A stretch of 64,000 bases of DNA from Ilex aquifolium (lineage: Eukaryota; Streptophyta; Magnoliopsida; Aquifoliales; Aquifoliaceae), in the NCBI GenBank assembly GCA_951799425.1, contig OX637402.1, positions 34,498,492 to 34,562,491 of the forward strand. The letters run 5' to 3'. A program made the position numbers and the translations under genes. Of this stretch, positions 35,996 to 46,394 are shown in pieces. The notes beneath the pieces are model-generated. The model did no database searches, was not told the origin of the DNA, and saw only the letters and a list, made by a program, of their open reading frames with translations. The stretch's first letter is position 1. Every line of letters begins with the position of its first letter.

Positions 35996-36414
35996 TTATT
36001 TACGTAAATGCCCGCAAAGAGGAACTGATTGAAGCGTTGTAATGGGGGTATTGTTGTAAATAAACATCGCAGTATCCACAAATAAATCCCCAAATCGCAC
36101 GAAATAAGTCCTAATCAACTCGCGCCAACCGAAGCCATTCAAAAATCCATTCCAAATCCTGTACACCAAGAAAAACCCATTCCAAATACCGAAAAACCAA
36201 ATCCAAATCCTACAAAACCCAATCAAAATCTCCGAATTCCATAAACCCAAAATCGCAAACCACTCGAAATACATTTCATGAGATCGGGGATGCCTACACA
36301 CACTACTTCCATTGTGAATCTTCCATTGTTCGTTGTGAATCTTCCATTGTTCGTTTTGAATCTCCCATTGTGAATCTTCCATTGTTCGTTGTGAATCCCT
36401 TTGGAGCTTTGCTG

Positions 36415-37509
36415 ATGTCGGGTGGAGAGAGGAAGAAACGGAAGAAAGTGGCTACGGGGGGCAGTGCTGGCAATGCGAAACTGTTTGTGGATAATGATGC
36501 GAAGAAGAGGTATGATACATTAATTGTTAAACGTCCGCTTATACTTGAGCGTGGTGTTTACCTTGATGAGCTAATAGGAAGTGTGGATTGCCCTGAAATA
36601 CTTCGGGCTCGAAAATGGGATCCTTTGTTTCAAGTGAATGTGGAAAATAAAACATTTGTTGATCTTGTTAGGTATTTTTATGCAAATATTCATGACTACA
36701 AAGAGAATGAGCTGACATTTAAGACAATGGTTAGGAAGAAAGCCATAACTGTTTCGCCTGATCTTATCTCAAAAATAATAAAAATTGATAGACCAGTCAT
36801 TCCTGAGAATTCCATTGTCTTTCCATACTCAAGTAAGGAGCAGGTTCCCGAAATGTCGACGGTTATTCGACATATTTGTATTGGGAGTGTCAATTGGGTG
36901 AATGAGAAAAGCAAAATTGCTCACATTGACCTTACTCCAACGTTTAGGATGATAAACCGAATTGTTGCTTGTAATATTCATCCAAGGGGGCATACTGCTG
37001 AGATTGGATACGATACGGCCCAACTATTACATGCTATTGGTGAACATGGGATTATTATTGATCTACCCCTTTACATATTCAACCATGTTCGTGAATCATC
37101 TACCGTCGAGGATTGCAGGCCATGTCTTCCATTTCCAATATTAATTACCAAGATTTTGAAGCATAATGGGGTTAAATTTCAGCATAATGACAGTTTTATG
37201 TACCCCATGAATGCAATGGGTATGGGTACACTTAATAAAAGTGTGGGAGAAATTTTGGGTAAAGGGAAAAGGGGGAAGCGTGTGAAGCAGCCACATGCGG
37301 TGTCTGAGGTTGTGGGCAGTGAAGCTGGGCCTAGTCAAGGTGGTTCTGATGTTGGTACTACTGAGGTGCAACAAACACTTCAGCAAATGGTTGAAAAGTT
37401 GGAGGCCCGATTTGAAAAGTTCGAGGATGAAATGAAGGGGTCGTTACAACGTCTGGAGTCAAAATTAGATTGTTTTTATAAGGACTTTAAAGAGTATATC
37501 AACAAATGA
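36415..37509 (+). CDS. Putative plant transposon protein with coiled-coil C-terminus
   Basis: A single uninterrupted exon; I prefer Met at 36415 (MSGGERKKRKKVA) over an in-frame Met at 36370, because it begins with a basic, NLS-like patch; this gives 364 residues. The middle part (YDTLIVKRPLILERGVYLDE, then VDLVRYFYANI, then KKAITVSPDLISKIIKI, then IVACNIHPRGHTAEIGYDTA, QLLHAIGEHGIIIDL) resembles the putative plant transposon protein domain (Transposase_32 type). A Lys-rich GKGKRGKRVKQ patch and a C-terminal coiled coil (VEKLEARFEKFEDEMKGSLQ, RLESKLDCF) follow. Function unknown; probably nuclear and possibly oligomeric. It lies just inside the left inverted end. No break is seen, so it may be expressed. 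The repeated CTTCCATTGTTCGTT phrase at 36305-36390 is in its leader. Confidence 0.75.
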   Translation: MSGGERKKRKKVATGGSAGNAKLFVDNDAKKRYDTLIVKRPLILERGVYLDELIGSVDCPEILRARKWDPLFQVNVENKTFVDLVRYFYANIHDYKENELTFKTMVRKKAITVSPDLISKIIKIDRPVIPENSIVFPYSSKEQVPEMSTVIRHICIGSVNWVNEKSKIAHIDLTPTFRMINRIVACNIHPRGHTAEIGYDTAQLLHAIGEHGIIIDLPLYIFNHVRESSTVEDCRPCLPFPILITKILKHNGVKFQHNDSFMYPMNAMGMGTLNKSVGEILGKGKRGKRVKQPHAVSEVVGSEAGPSQGGSDVGTTEVQQTLQQMVEKLEARFEKFEDEMKGSLQRLESKLDCFYKDFKEYINK

Positions 37510-38402
37510 CACGTTGGTTTTGGGGGGTTTTGGTGAATCTTTTGTTTTATAGTAATATTTGGCATTTTGGAAAAGGTTGTTGTAGATGTTGAGTGGATGG
37601 TTGTTAAATATATTGGGTTGTTGTTAGAAATGTTGACATGTTGTAGCTGATTTTTTGGCCTCTTTTGCTGTTCAAGGATTAAAGTCATCTTTTGTGATGA
37701 TCTATATTATGGCAGACTGTGTGGGCAACTTTTATGTCTCGGCAGTTGGTCTTTATGCTTGGCTGCTGGACTGGTTTGCTGTATTGCTTTGTTTCAGTAG
37801 CTGTATGATATTCTTATAGACTGGTGGTCTGCTGTGACATGGGCTGTGAGCAAAGGTGCAGGAGCTTAGTTTGGGTACATATCAAACTAGCTGGGCCCGC
37901 ATGGGTGCTGTACTGGTTTGTTTCTGATCTGGGGATTCTGCATGAGGAGTTGTGTGGAAGTTCAGGAGCTGGAGTGAAGATCAGAAGACACAATTTTGTA
38001 GCTTACAATGGTTTTAATAATCTTGAAGGATTAAAGCCATTTTTGAATTTTGTAGGAACTGTTTGTTCTTTGCTTCTTGTAATTACTTATTCGATCAATA
38101 AAATTTCCACTTTTTGAGGAAAAAAAGAAGTTGAACCTTCCATGCAACTTTAAGAAAGCTGCATTGTGGCGTCAGCTGCAGTAGAGCAATAGGGTGATTA
38201 TCCCAGAATATTTCAGTGGCCATATGTGTACACGTTAAACAGTTCAAAAAGTATTCAGTGCAGTATGATAATGAAATCGTGGAATAGTGTGTAGCAAATA
38301 ACTGAAGGCAATGAGACAATCACATGTAGTCGTGCTCACCTAAAAAATGTTTAAAGAAGTATTAATCTACTGCCCGTGCACAATTGAATCAAAAGCAGGG
38401 AT
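37510..38402. other. Gene-A trailer and repeated 3'-tail sequence
   Basis: No credible gene. The block 38020-38115 (AAGGATTAAAGCCA, then TTGTTCTTTGCTTCTTGTAA, then AATAAAATTTCC) is shared with 51215-51310 and in part with 51620-51690, suggesting a common transcript tail or retroposon 3' end. Confidence 0.45.
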
Positions 38403-38985
38403 CTTTTTTTTTTTAATCAAAAGGGAATTATATTTATTCATAATGCAAAATATTTACAAGAAACAAAGGAAAAGGCACAGACGCCCATCCATAAGCAGTA
38501 TAAGCCAAAACTAACAATGCAAAGCCAAAAATACACAACAGCAAAGTATAAATTTTCAGCAAAACTCCCCATCACAGTCCAAATCCATAAGCACATATCA
38601 ACAATAAAGAGCATTATATCTGTTTCCCTTGTTTCAAACAAATCAATACTTAATCATCCAAAACAAAAAGCTCCCCATTAGCAACTCTTATTACCCCTTA
38701 TCATCGTAGATTTTCTTCCTTCTTTTTTGCAACACAGGGAGACTTTGTTGATCAGATGACAGATCCAATGTAACATCAGAAGGCAATGTCAAACCCATTG
38801 GAAAATCAACCGAATTCCTACTCTTTACTGCATGCCCATGAAGACTATCAGCCACAACATTTGCCTCACGAAAAATATGCACCAATATATAAGCCAGACC
38901 CCTCAAGAAGCCACTGATCTGTCTCAAATAGTTGAAACATGTCCAAGGACAGTCACAAATACCCAGAACAACATTCACCAAAATA
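38403..38985 (-). mobile_element. 5'-truncated LINE-like fragment (RNase H-like tail)
   Basis: On the minus strand an open stretch (38981-38691) contains LVHIFREANVVADSL, the conserved end of the RVT_3/RNase H-like domain of plant L1 elements. The sequence ends in a T-run on the plus strand (38407-38417), equivalent to a 3' poly(A) on the minus strand. Target-site duplications were not found, so limits are approximate. A host RNase H-like gene fragment is an alternative. Confidence 0.45.
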
Positions 38986-39190
38986 AATTAATCACATTAA
39001 ATTTCAAACCTGCAACCAGTCAAACCATATGCCAAAACAAGTTTCACTCCATTGCACAATGCACATATATCCGGCAAAATGCAGTATATCAATTGCTGTT
39101 AAAAAAATTAAAAAATGGAAATCAAAACCTCGTTGGTATGTATAGAATTACCAAAAGTAAGTAAAAGGTGATAATGTATGAAACCTTATA

Positions 39191-41560
39191 TCAGAGGACA
39201 TTGTAATTGTAAGTTGGATTCCAATGGTCGTCTTCTTGAGTTGATGCCATGGGATCTTGGGAGCCACCAGGTTGTGAGAAGGGCATGTCATCATGTGGGT
39301 CGTCCGCATTGCACGTAAGCTGCGGACACTTACGAATAGTATGTCCAATGCCACGACATTTACTACATCGTCGCAGAGCTATTGGTAAGTTCTTCCTTAC
39401 ACGGCCCGGATTCCCTTTAGTTGTCACTGTCTTGAGATCGACGACGCCAAATTTTATGTTCGACACAGTCTCATTATAATCTTGATGTGATGATGACAAC
39501 TGTCTTGCCTCCCGTGTATCATGACGTTGTTTCATGCGGTTGGTTACTGCAGTTATTGTTGTTCGAAGCTCCTGTGTGTCCTCATGCAAATGGGATGCGT
39601 AGTAACACATCCGGCTACACATTGACATTAATCCAGCATATCGACAAGAAATTGAAATGGTTCTTGATGTTTGAGGCACAGAGGTCGGTGGGCAAGCTGA
39701 TTTTGCAGTAACTGTCCATCGCTTTACAATAGTACTAGGAGGGAACTCTGTTATGTGTTCAGTTTTCAAAACTGTTATGATGTGTGAGCAAGGAATTCCA
39801 ACAGATTGTAATTTCTGGCAATTGCAGAGGATGGTGTGATTCTGAAAATCATATATCACATTCCAACTGGATGTTGGTTTTGTGTACTTCGACAGATAAT
39901 AACTGGAATGAGTACTGTGCTGAAGTTTTTGGACCACGAAGAAGAGTCCTTCGGCCGTTATATGATCCCGCACTTTAAAAAATATTGACCTGGTATACAG
40001 TGATGCAGCGTGCTGCTCTAAGCAGCGTAGTGAAGTGGTCAACACTGGTGTACTGTTTTCAGAATAATGGGTGTCATAGGCTTCGGTCTCTCGGATTCTT
40101 GAGACACCCCTATCATATTGTCTAACAAACTCATACAAACGTAGCCTTGTTTTCAAGAAACGATTCAAGTAACCATTCAAGCTTTCTGAGCGTTGCGTGC
40201 TTTTGATGCCGCCAAAGAAATGACCCCTCAAGAATGCTTCAGCCCATTTCCACCGCTTTGTGTACACATCTCTAATCCAGCTGTTATCCTCTAGGCCAAA
40301 TGAATGTACCATTGATTCCCACATAACATCAAATTCCTCAGGTGTACATCGGCAGCACATACAGTTCTTGAACTCGCGAAGGAAATTTTCAGCATGAATA
40401 TTTTGAAGCGCATTTCTCTCCAAATGCCAGCTGCATAGTCTGTGTTTTGCATCAGGAAAAATTATTTCGATTGCGGCGGTCATGGCCTTGTCCCCATCGG
40501 TCACAACTGATATAGGCTTTTTATTTTCTATTGCATCAAGAAATGTCTCCAACACCCAGACATATGTGTCCACTGTCTCATATGAAAGTAATGCACATCC
40601 AAAAATGCAAGTAGCATTATGGTTGTTTACACCTGCAAGTATGACAAATGACTTTTTGTACGCATTGGTGCGGTATGTTGTATCGAATACCAATACATCA
40701 CCGAAACATCCATAGTCAACACGAGAAGTTGAATCCGCCCAAAAGAGGCAATTCAATGAATTATCATCTTCAACACTGTACCTGAAAAAAAATAATGGGT
40801 CTAACTCCTCTTTCGCGCTCAAGTATGCTAGTGCACCTTCAGCATCCCCATCAATCATTTCCTCTCTTCTTTAGCTTGCAACAGCGTTGTACAAATCCTT
40901 TCGCGTAAAGCCAACATTTTGGTAGCCGCCAGCTTGATTCAACATAAAATCTCGTATTTGGCTAGTGCGTATGCCAACACTGCGAAGTGCTGTTGCTTGC
41001 TCTATGTCTGGGCTTTGAACACGGCGGTGGGACCGAAGGAACGACACTCCACTGGGGGGAACCAACGGATGATTATGATCATTCACGAACTCCTTTATTA
41101 CCCAAGTTTGTGACTTTTTGTCATACTTAACGCGGAATACCGCCAAACAACCAACTCGAGTTATTCCCCTTGGTTCCCGTGCCCTTTCATCTCTGTCTAA
41201 GTATTTTGCAGCTCGAAACCCTTGTCGGGAACATACCCACTTCCTTGACACCGGTACGTGGTTTTTGTCATATTTTAAGTCATCTTTCCTGACGTTGAAA
41301 TCTACAAACTTTGCGTATGTGTTATAAAAATGACCTGCTTCATCTTCTGAGTTAAACTTCATTTCACTGACTTCCGCTGCCGATAATTCTGTTAAAGCTT
41401 TTTCCATTTCAAGGGGTTGTAACGTACCCGAAGTTGATTTACCGTGACGATGTCCATATTCACCATTCCATGTGTCAACCTCATAAATTTCACTTTCATC
41501 AGGTGTTTCATTCAAGTCTATAACGACATTCTTTCCCTTTTCTAAGCCAGTACGAGCCAT
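39191..41560 (-). pseudogene. FAR1-type MULE transposase, one nonsense codon
   Basis: 789 codons in one frame from ATG 41560 to TGA 39191-39193, interrupted once by TAA at about 40873-40871; the frame continues unchanged. Domains in order: acidic N-terminus; FAR1/WRKY-GCM1-like DNA-binding domain (about residues 65-150, SEDEAGHFYNTYAKF, KWVCSRQGF, VGCLAVFRV, HNHPL); MULE catalytic core with DDE residues in LVFDTTYRTNAY, VTDGDKAMTAA and STQRSESLNGYL; SWIM zinc finger CNCQKLQSVGIPCSH; C-terminal CCHC knuckle CSKCRGIGHTIRKC. A leader intron (41782-41575) precedes the ATG by 14 bases. FAR1/FHY3 transcription factors derive from this family. The enzyme would act on the terminal inverted repeats. 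One C-to-T change can explain the stop, so inactivation is recent. Confidence 0.92.
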
Positions 41561-41782
41561 TTTATTCGTGAAACCTAAAATACATAATTATTATTTAGGT
41601 TTCACTATTATAATTATTTACAAAAAGTGAATAATTTTGTGAAAGTATATGGAAAAAAATTTGTTGTTGGACATATATTTATTAAAATAATTCAATTACT
41701 GTAAGGATCACATAATCAAACATTAATCTAATGTATTCAAAATAAATGACATTCAAAATAATTGGTATCATGTATGACATAC

Positions 41783-43590
41783 CTGTGGGATTTCCTCTCC
41801 TCCTCTCAGGCAGATGTAGATAGTTAAGCAAGGATAGGTGTTGTTCGAAGTGAGTTCACGGCTATTACAAATCTTTTTGCCTTCCCAAATGCCCAAATGG
41901 TAAGTGCAGGTAGGTGAGGGTCAGTAACTTCAGTCTTTTATGTGGTTGGAAGCTGTTAATGTTATGTAATAAATTACAATTAAGGTTGCATGACTTTTCA
42001 TCAAAATTGTAACCCATTTACCACAATTGAGTTCAAATACACTCATAACAGTTCTAAATTCTATGGGTGTAACTATATATATATATATATTTTTTTTTTT
42101 TGCATGTAAAAAAACAAATTTGTGGATAACATTTTAATAGTTATTATTAGGATATTATTATATTAATGTTCTTAAATGGATAGGCGAGTATGAAAAGGGT
42201 GGACATGAATCACCTAAAAATTAACTATTTAATAAACGTGTATGTCGGGTTAAACTGTTTACCACATGATTGAGAAATTTTATCATATGAAAAGCTGCTT
42301 AATTCTTTATGATTTTTGTTGTTTAATCGTGGCGTATATGTGTTGCACATTATTGTAATTCCGTTAACAAATTAGTTTTAATATATATACGCATTTGATT
42401 GGATTAGTTTACACTTTTTTATATTTGGTCCCAAATTTGTTTATTATTTTAATCAATTATTATGCTTAATTTAATTGTAATTATAAATTTATTTGGATGA
42501 ATTATATTACATGTTATGTTAGTTGGAAGATAATAAAATTTTATTTTAATTATTAAAATCGAATTAAGTTATCTATCTATACTAATTAGATAGAACCCAA
42601 TTTGAATTTTTTTCCACTTTAAAATTTAACCCAATTTTAATTTATTTGGGAAAGCACAATGATGGCTCAGATTAAATCCACTTTTAATTCAAAGGCCCAC
42701 ATTTCATCTCACTTCTTCTATTTCAATCCAATGGCTTGCAATGCATGTCAACCGAAAAAATATTCCCGCCCATTAAAGCTACACCCACACGACACCCCCC
42801 AAGCAACCCAATTCAAACACTCTCCTTTTCTCTCTCTCAATCTCTCACCTCTCGCTCCTCTGCGGAAGACGACCAGACTCAGGCCCCTCGCTCTTCTGGT
42901 ACCTCTCTCTCTCTCTCTCTCTCCCACACAGACACACACACACACACACAGAGCAGTAGCATCAACAACACACACACAGACACAACATCACACACAACAG
43001 TGGGTGTTTTGTATTGGTTTGATATTTTTGGGAATTTTGTAACTTTTCAATGAATTTTCTCATATTGGGTGTTAATTTGGGTGTTTTCTGATAATGGTTT
43101 GATGAGTTTTAAATGATAGGATTGTAAGATTTTTCATAGTTAGGGTTTTGTAGTTGTCAATGGTATTTGATTTAATGTTGTTAAGTTTATTTGATTACGA
43201 TTGGGCTTTAATTTCATTTTTTCAATTTTGTATGAAATTGGATGTTAAGGTTTGTGATGTTGATTTCATTATTTTCAAATTTGATGTTAATTTTATAACA
43301 TGGACTTGGAAGTTAGGTTTGCAATTGACCGTTGGATCTTTAAAAGTTATTGTTAGGGTTATTTTGATTGGAATGGGTGTTAATTCATTTGGGAAATCAC
43401 AAACACACACGCACATACACACAGCAGCAAACATATGCACACAACGCAACAACATTCAATTTGGGTTTTCCAATGTTTGTGTTTAATTTGGGTGTTTTAA
43501 ATTTGGTTTTTTTTTATATTTGGGTATTTTTAATTGAGATGTCTTTACAATGGGTGTTTATATTTGTGTTTAAAACCATGTACATCCTCC
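41783..43590. other. Upstream region of the transposase; AT-rich, no gene
   Basis: The transposase leader exon ends at 41783. Further on lies AT-rich DNA with an (AT)n run (42076-42090) and leader-like text with CT and CA microsatellites (42905-42950). The open frames at 42659-43053 are microsatellite artefacts. Confidence 0.5.
42905..42950. repeat. (CT)n/(CA)n compound microsatellite
   Basis: A CT run followed by CACACAGACACACACACACACA. Similar CT-plus-CA tracts recur at 43590-43660, each resembling a plant 5' leader. Confidence 0.9.
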
Positions 43591-44069
43591 TCTCTCACTC
43601 TCACTCTCTCTCTCCCTCTCTCGCTTCCACGACAACCAGTCGCAAACACACACACAGACCTCACCAAAACACACCCACAGCTCACCACCAACCAGCTCTT
43701 CCCTAATTTCCTCCTCGATAAGGTTCGTTTCTTGCTTCCTTTCGATGGAACATTTGATTGACTTACATTGTTCTAAAAAACCTTATCGAGCTAAAAATTT
43801 ATGCACATGAGCGAATTGGAATTTGGATATATATATATATATATATGTTGCGTTCAAAACAGGACCTGAACATCCAGTACTAGTTCAGACTAATTCATGT
43901 GCTTATTATGATTTGATATTATCTGCTGACTGTTAAAGAGGGTATTTATAATTTTTTGTCTAGTTTGTAGTATCTCTGATTGTCTGATTTCCGTATGGTT
44001 TGCATCTTGAAATGATATACTTGAACATGCAGCTTATCGATATAAGGTTTCTGTGTACCACATTTGTAG

Positions 44070-44147
44070 CTATTGAAGAAGACTTTTGCTCGCCAAATAT
44101 CAAAAACTGCCTCCCCTGTAGAACAATTTCGTCAGGCATTGGTTAAG
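44070..44147 (+). pseudogene. Possible captured exon of an unidentified gene
   Basis: A 78-bp segment bounded by TTTGTAG and GTCAGT, open in exactly one frame, encodes LLKKTFARQISKTASPVEQF followed by RQALVK. Upstream, 43590-43720 looks like a CT-rich 5' leader ending in a donor-like CGATAAG/GTTCG. Together this resembles a host gene 5' portion carried inside the MULE. I do not recognise the protein. Confidence 0.3.
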
Positions 44148-46394
44148 GTCAGTTTGATTTAGAAAATTTTAATGACAGTTTCTTCTCATATTTTTTAAAT
44201 TACTCATTATAAACCCTAATTAGTAATTTTGTTGATCCATATCAAATCATAGTTATACGTAATTGTTATTTTATGTCCCTATTGGTTGTTATCCAAGCAT
44301 TTAAAATATCTGCCAAGCTGTGAGTGCCAAGCCTCTAAATGTGTTGTGAAATCTGGGGTTTATCATCAGTTGGATCTTGGTTTCTTCTTGATCATTTGGC
44401 TAGCAAAGTTAGCATCACCTTATTGTCTAAGTCTTTAGTGATAATTATCAGTTTCTTAGAACAATATGTTTGTCCATGGCATTTTCTATCTGCTCATTAA
44501 CCTGGTTTTCTGTGTCATCACTCATCAGTTTGTTTTGATTTTTTGGGTCCACACCTGCATAGCATCATAGCCGTCCTTGTCTAGCTTATTCTGTCACTGC
44601 CAAACATGTTTCATCTCAGTACCATGCAATGCCAAATATGGGGTGCAGCAAAACCAAAATGCAGTATTTGTGTCAGAACGATAGGATAAACCTAACTGTT
44701 GGGTGGCAAGCCGCCAAATGGTGAGCCTACATTGTCGAGGACGTTTTCCTTCTTCTTACGGCATCCTTAGTTGATGTTTCATGTCACGTGTGATGCAAAC
44801 TTACCTAGAGGTAATTTAAAGTATTATCTGAGTGACAAAGTTCCAAGAAACAAACAGAGGGACCATGTCAATTAATATCTTTCTGAGATATTTTCAAAGG
44901 CTCAACTCTTTCTATTGAATTGAACAAATTTCTTCTTATAATTCTAATGAGGACTGAGGTAGGACTTAGTAGTTACATAAATAGACCACATAAAGCCACC
45001 TCGATGACATAACTTGATCCAAAAATTTGCCATGACTGCAGTCAATGTGCGACACATCTTGCAATTTCCATAATATTCTTAATTTCTAGATAAGGCTAAA
45101 TGCAAATTGAACCCCCCACCCCACACACAGAGACAGACACCCAAAAAAAAAAAAAATGAATAAAAACTCATTAAATCAAACTTGGAACCGAGACTTGATA
45201 TGTAGCTCTCCCTCCCAATTAAGCCGCATAGTAGCTTGGTGTCCCATAACTTTATCCCATGTTTTGTATCAAATTTCTAGCTGCATTGTTATCCCAATCT
45301 GTAATGGTAAAGTGAGGTGGGATTGTGCAATGATGAGTGTACCCATACATCATGCTTTCTGAACTTCATAGCCATTTTCTTCCTTCTGTATCTCATCAGT
45401 TTAGGGGTAATTTTCTCAAGCTCTCTGTGTGCTTATAAAATAATTAATTGATAGATATCATTGTATCATTTTATACATTGTATTGAAGTTGCATTTTGCA
45501 TTATTACATTTAAGACTTTTCAATTTATTGCTAGGTTTATAATTAGCACGTACACAAACACCTACAGACACAAACAGTCAAACACAAACACCTACAGACA
45601 CAAACAGTCAAACACAAACACCCACAGACACAAAAACTCAAGCACATTGAATATGCAAGTCACTAAATAGCAGCATTTATATTTACTTACACTCACCAAT
45701 TAATGTAGCACTCACACACAATCCATGCAACATTTGCGTGTGTGTGGTACCATGCTTGGGGTTGTATCTAATTGATTTTTATTTGAGAAAAACAAAATTT
45801 ATATTTGTTTGTCATGTGTTTCTCACTAATAATCAGATTTGTATAAAAGTCGATATTTTTTTATTCATGTTATTTAAGTAAACTTTATCATATATTTTTA
45901 TATATTCATTATGGGTTTAGATTGATTCAAAATGGCATAACTAAGAAAAAATAAAAATGAAGTTACCGGTGGCCTAATACCTTTGGAGCCCGTCATTATA
46001 CTGATATGTTGCGGATTCGAGCTTCATCATACCCTCTCTTATAAAATGTGTAATATTACGAAAAAAAAATTTAAAAAATTACAAATAAATTGATTCGTAA
46101 GCCTAATATTTGTAATTAGATATAGTGGACTCGATTCTTTTGGGTGCTTGATGTGCTGTGATATTCTGGTTGCTGTGTACATTCCATTTATAATCAAATC
46201 TAATCCAATAATTGGTGTTTTGTAGGTACTGGTTGCTGTGTATTATTAGCCAGATTGTTGTTAAACAGCTGTAATTAACTCTGCATCAAACACAATGTAA
46301 AGACATTTGATTGGGCTTACAATATTTTTTAATGGTATTTTTCAGTATTCTTATTATATGACAACAAAATTGCACCAGGCCAAAGAAAAAACAA
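44148..46394. other. No supported gene; promoter side of the first Ulp1 gene
   Basis: Mixed sequence without credible coding frames. A 30-bp minisatellite (ACACAAACACCTACAGACAC-type, three units) lies at about 45553-45642, and an A-run at 45141-45154. Confidence 0.45.
45553..45642. repeat. 30-bp minisatellite, three units
   Basis: CACAAACACCTACAGACACA plus AACAGTCAAA repeated three times with minor change. Confidence 0.85.

Noticed and set aside
39249-40715. Plus-strand open frames across the transposase
   Set aside because: Shadows of the minus-strand MULE transposase.
42659-43053. Two overlapping open frames rich in Ser-Leu and Thr-His
   Set aside because: They translate the CT and CA microsatellites; no domain and no splice context.
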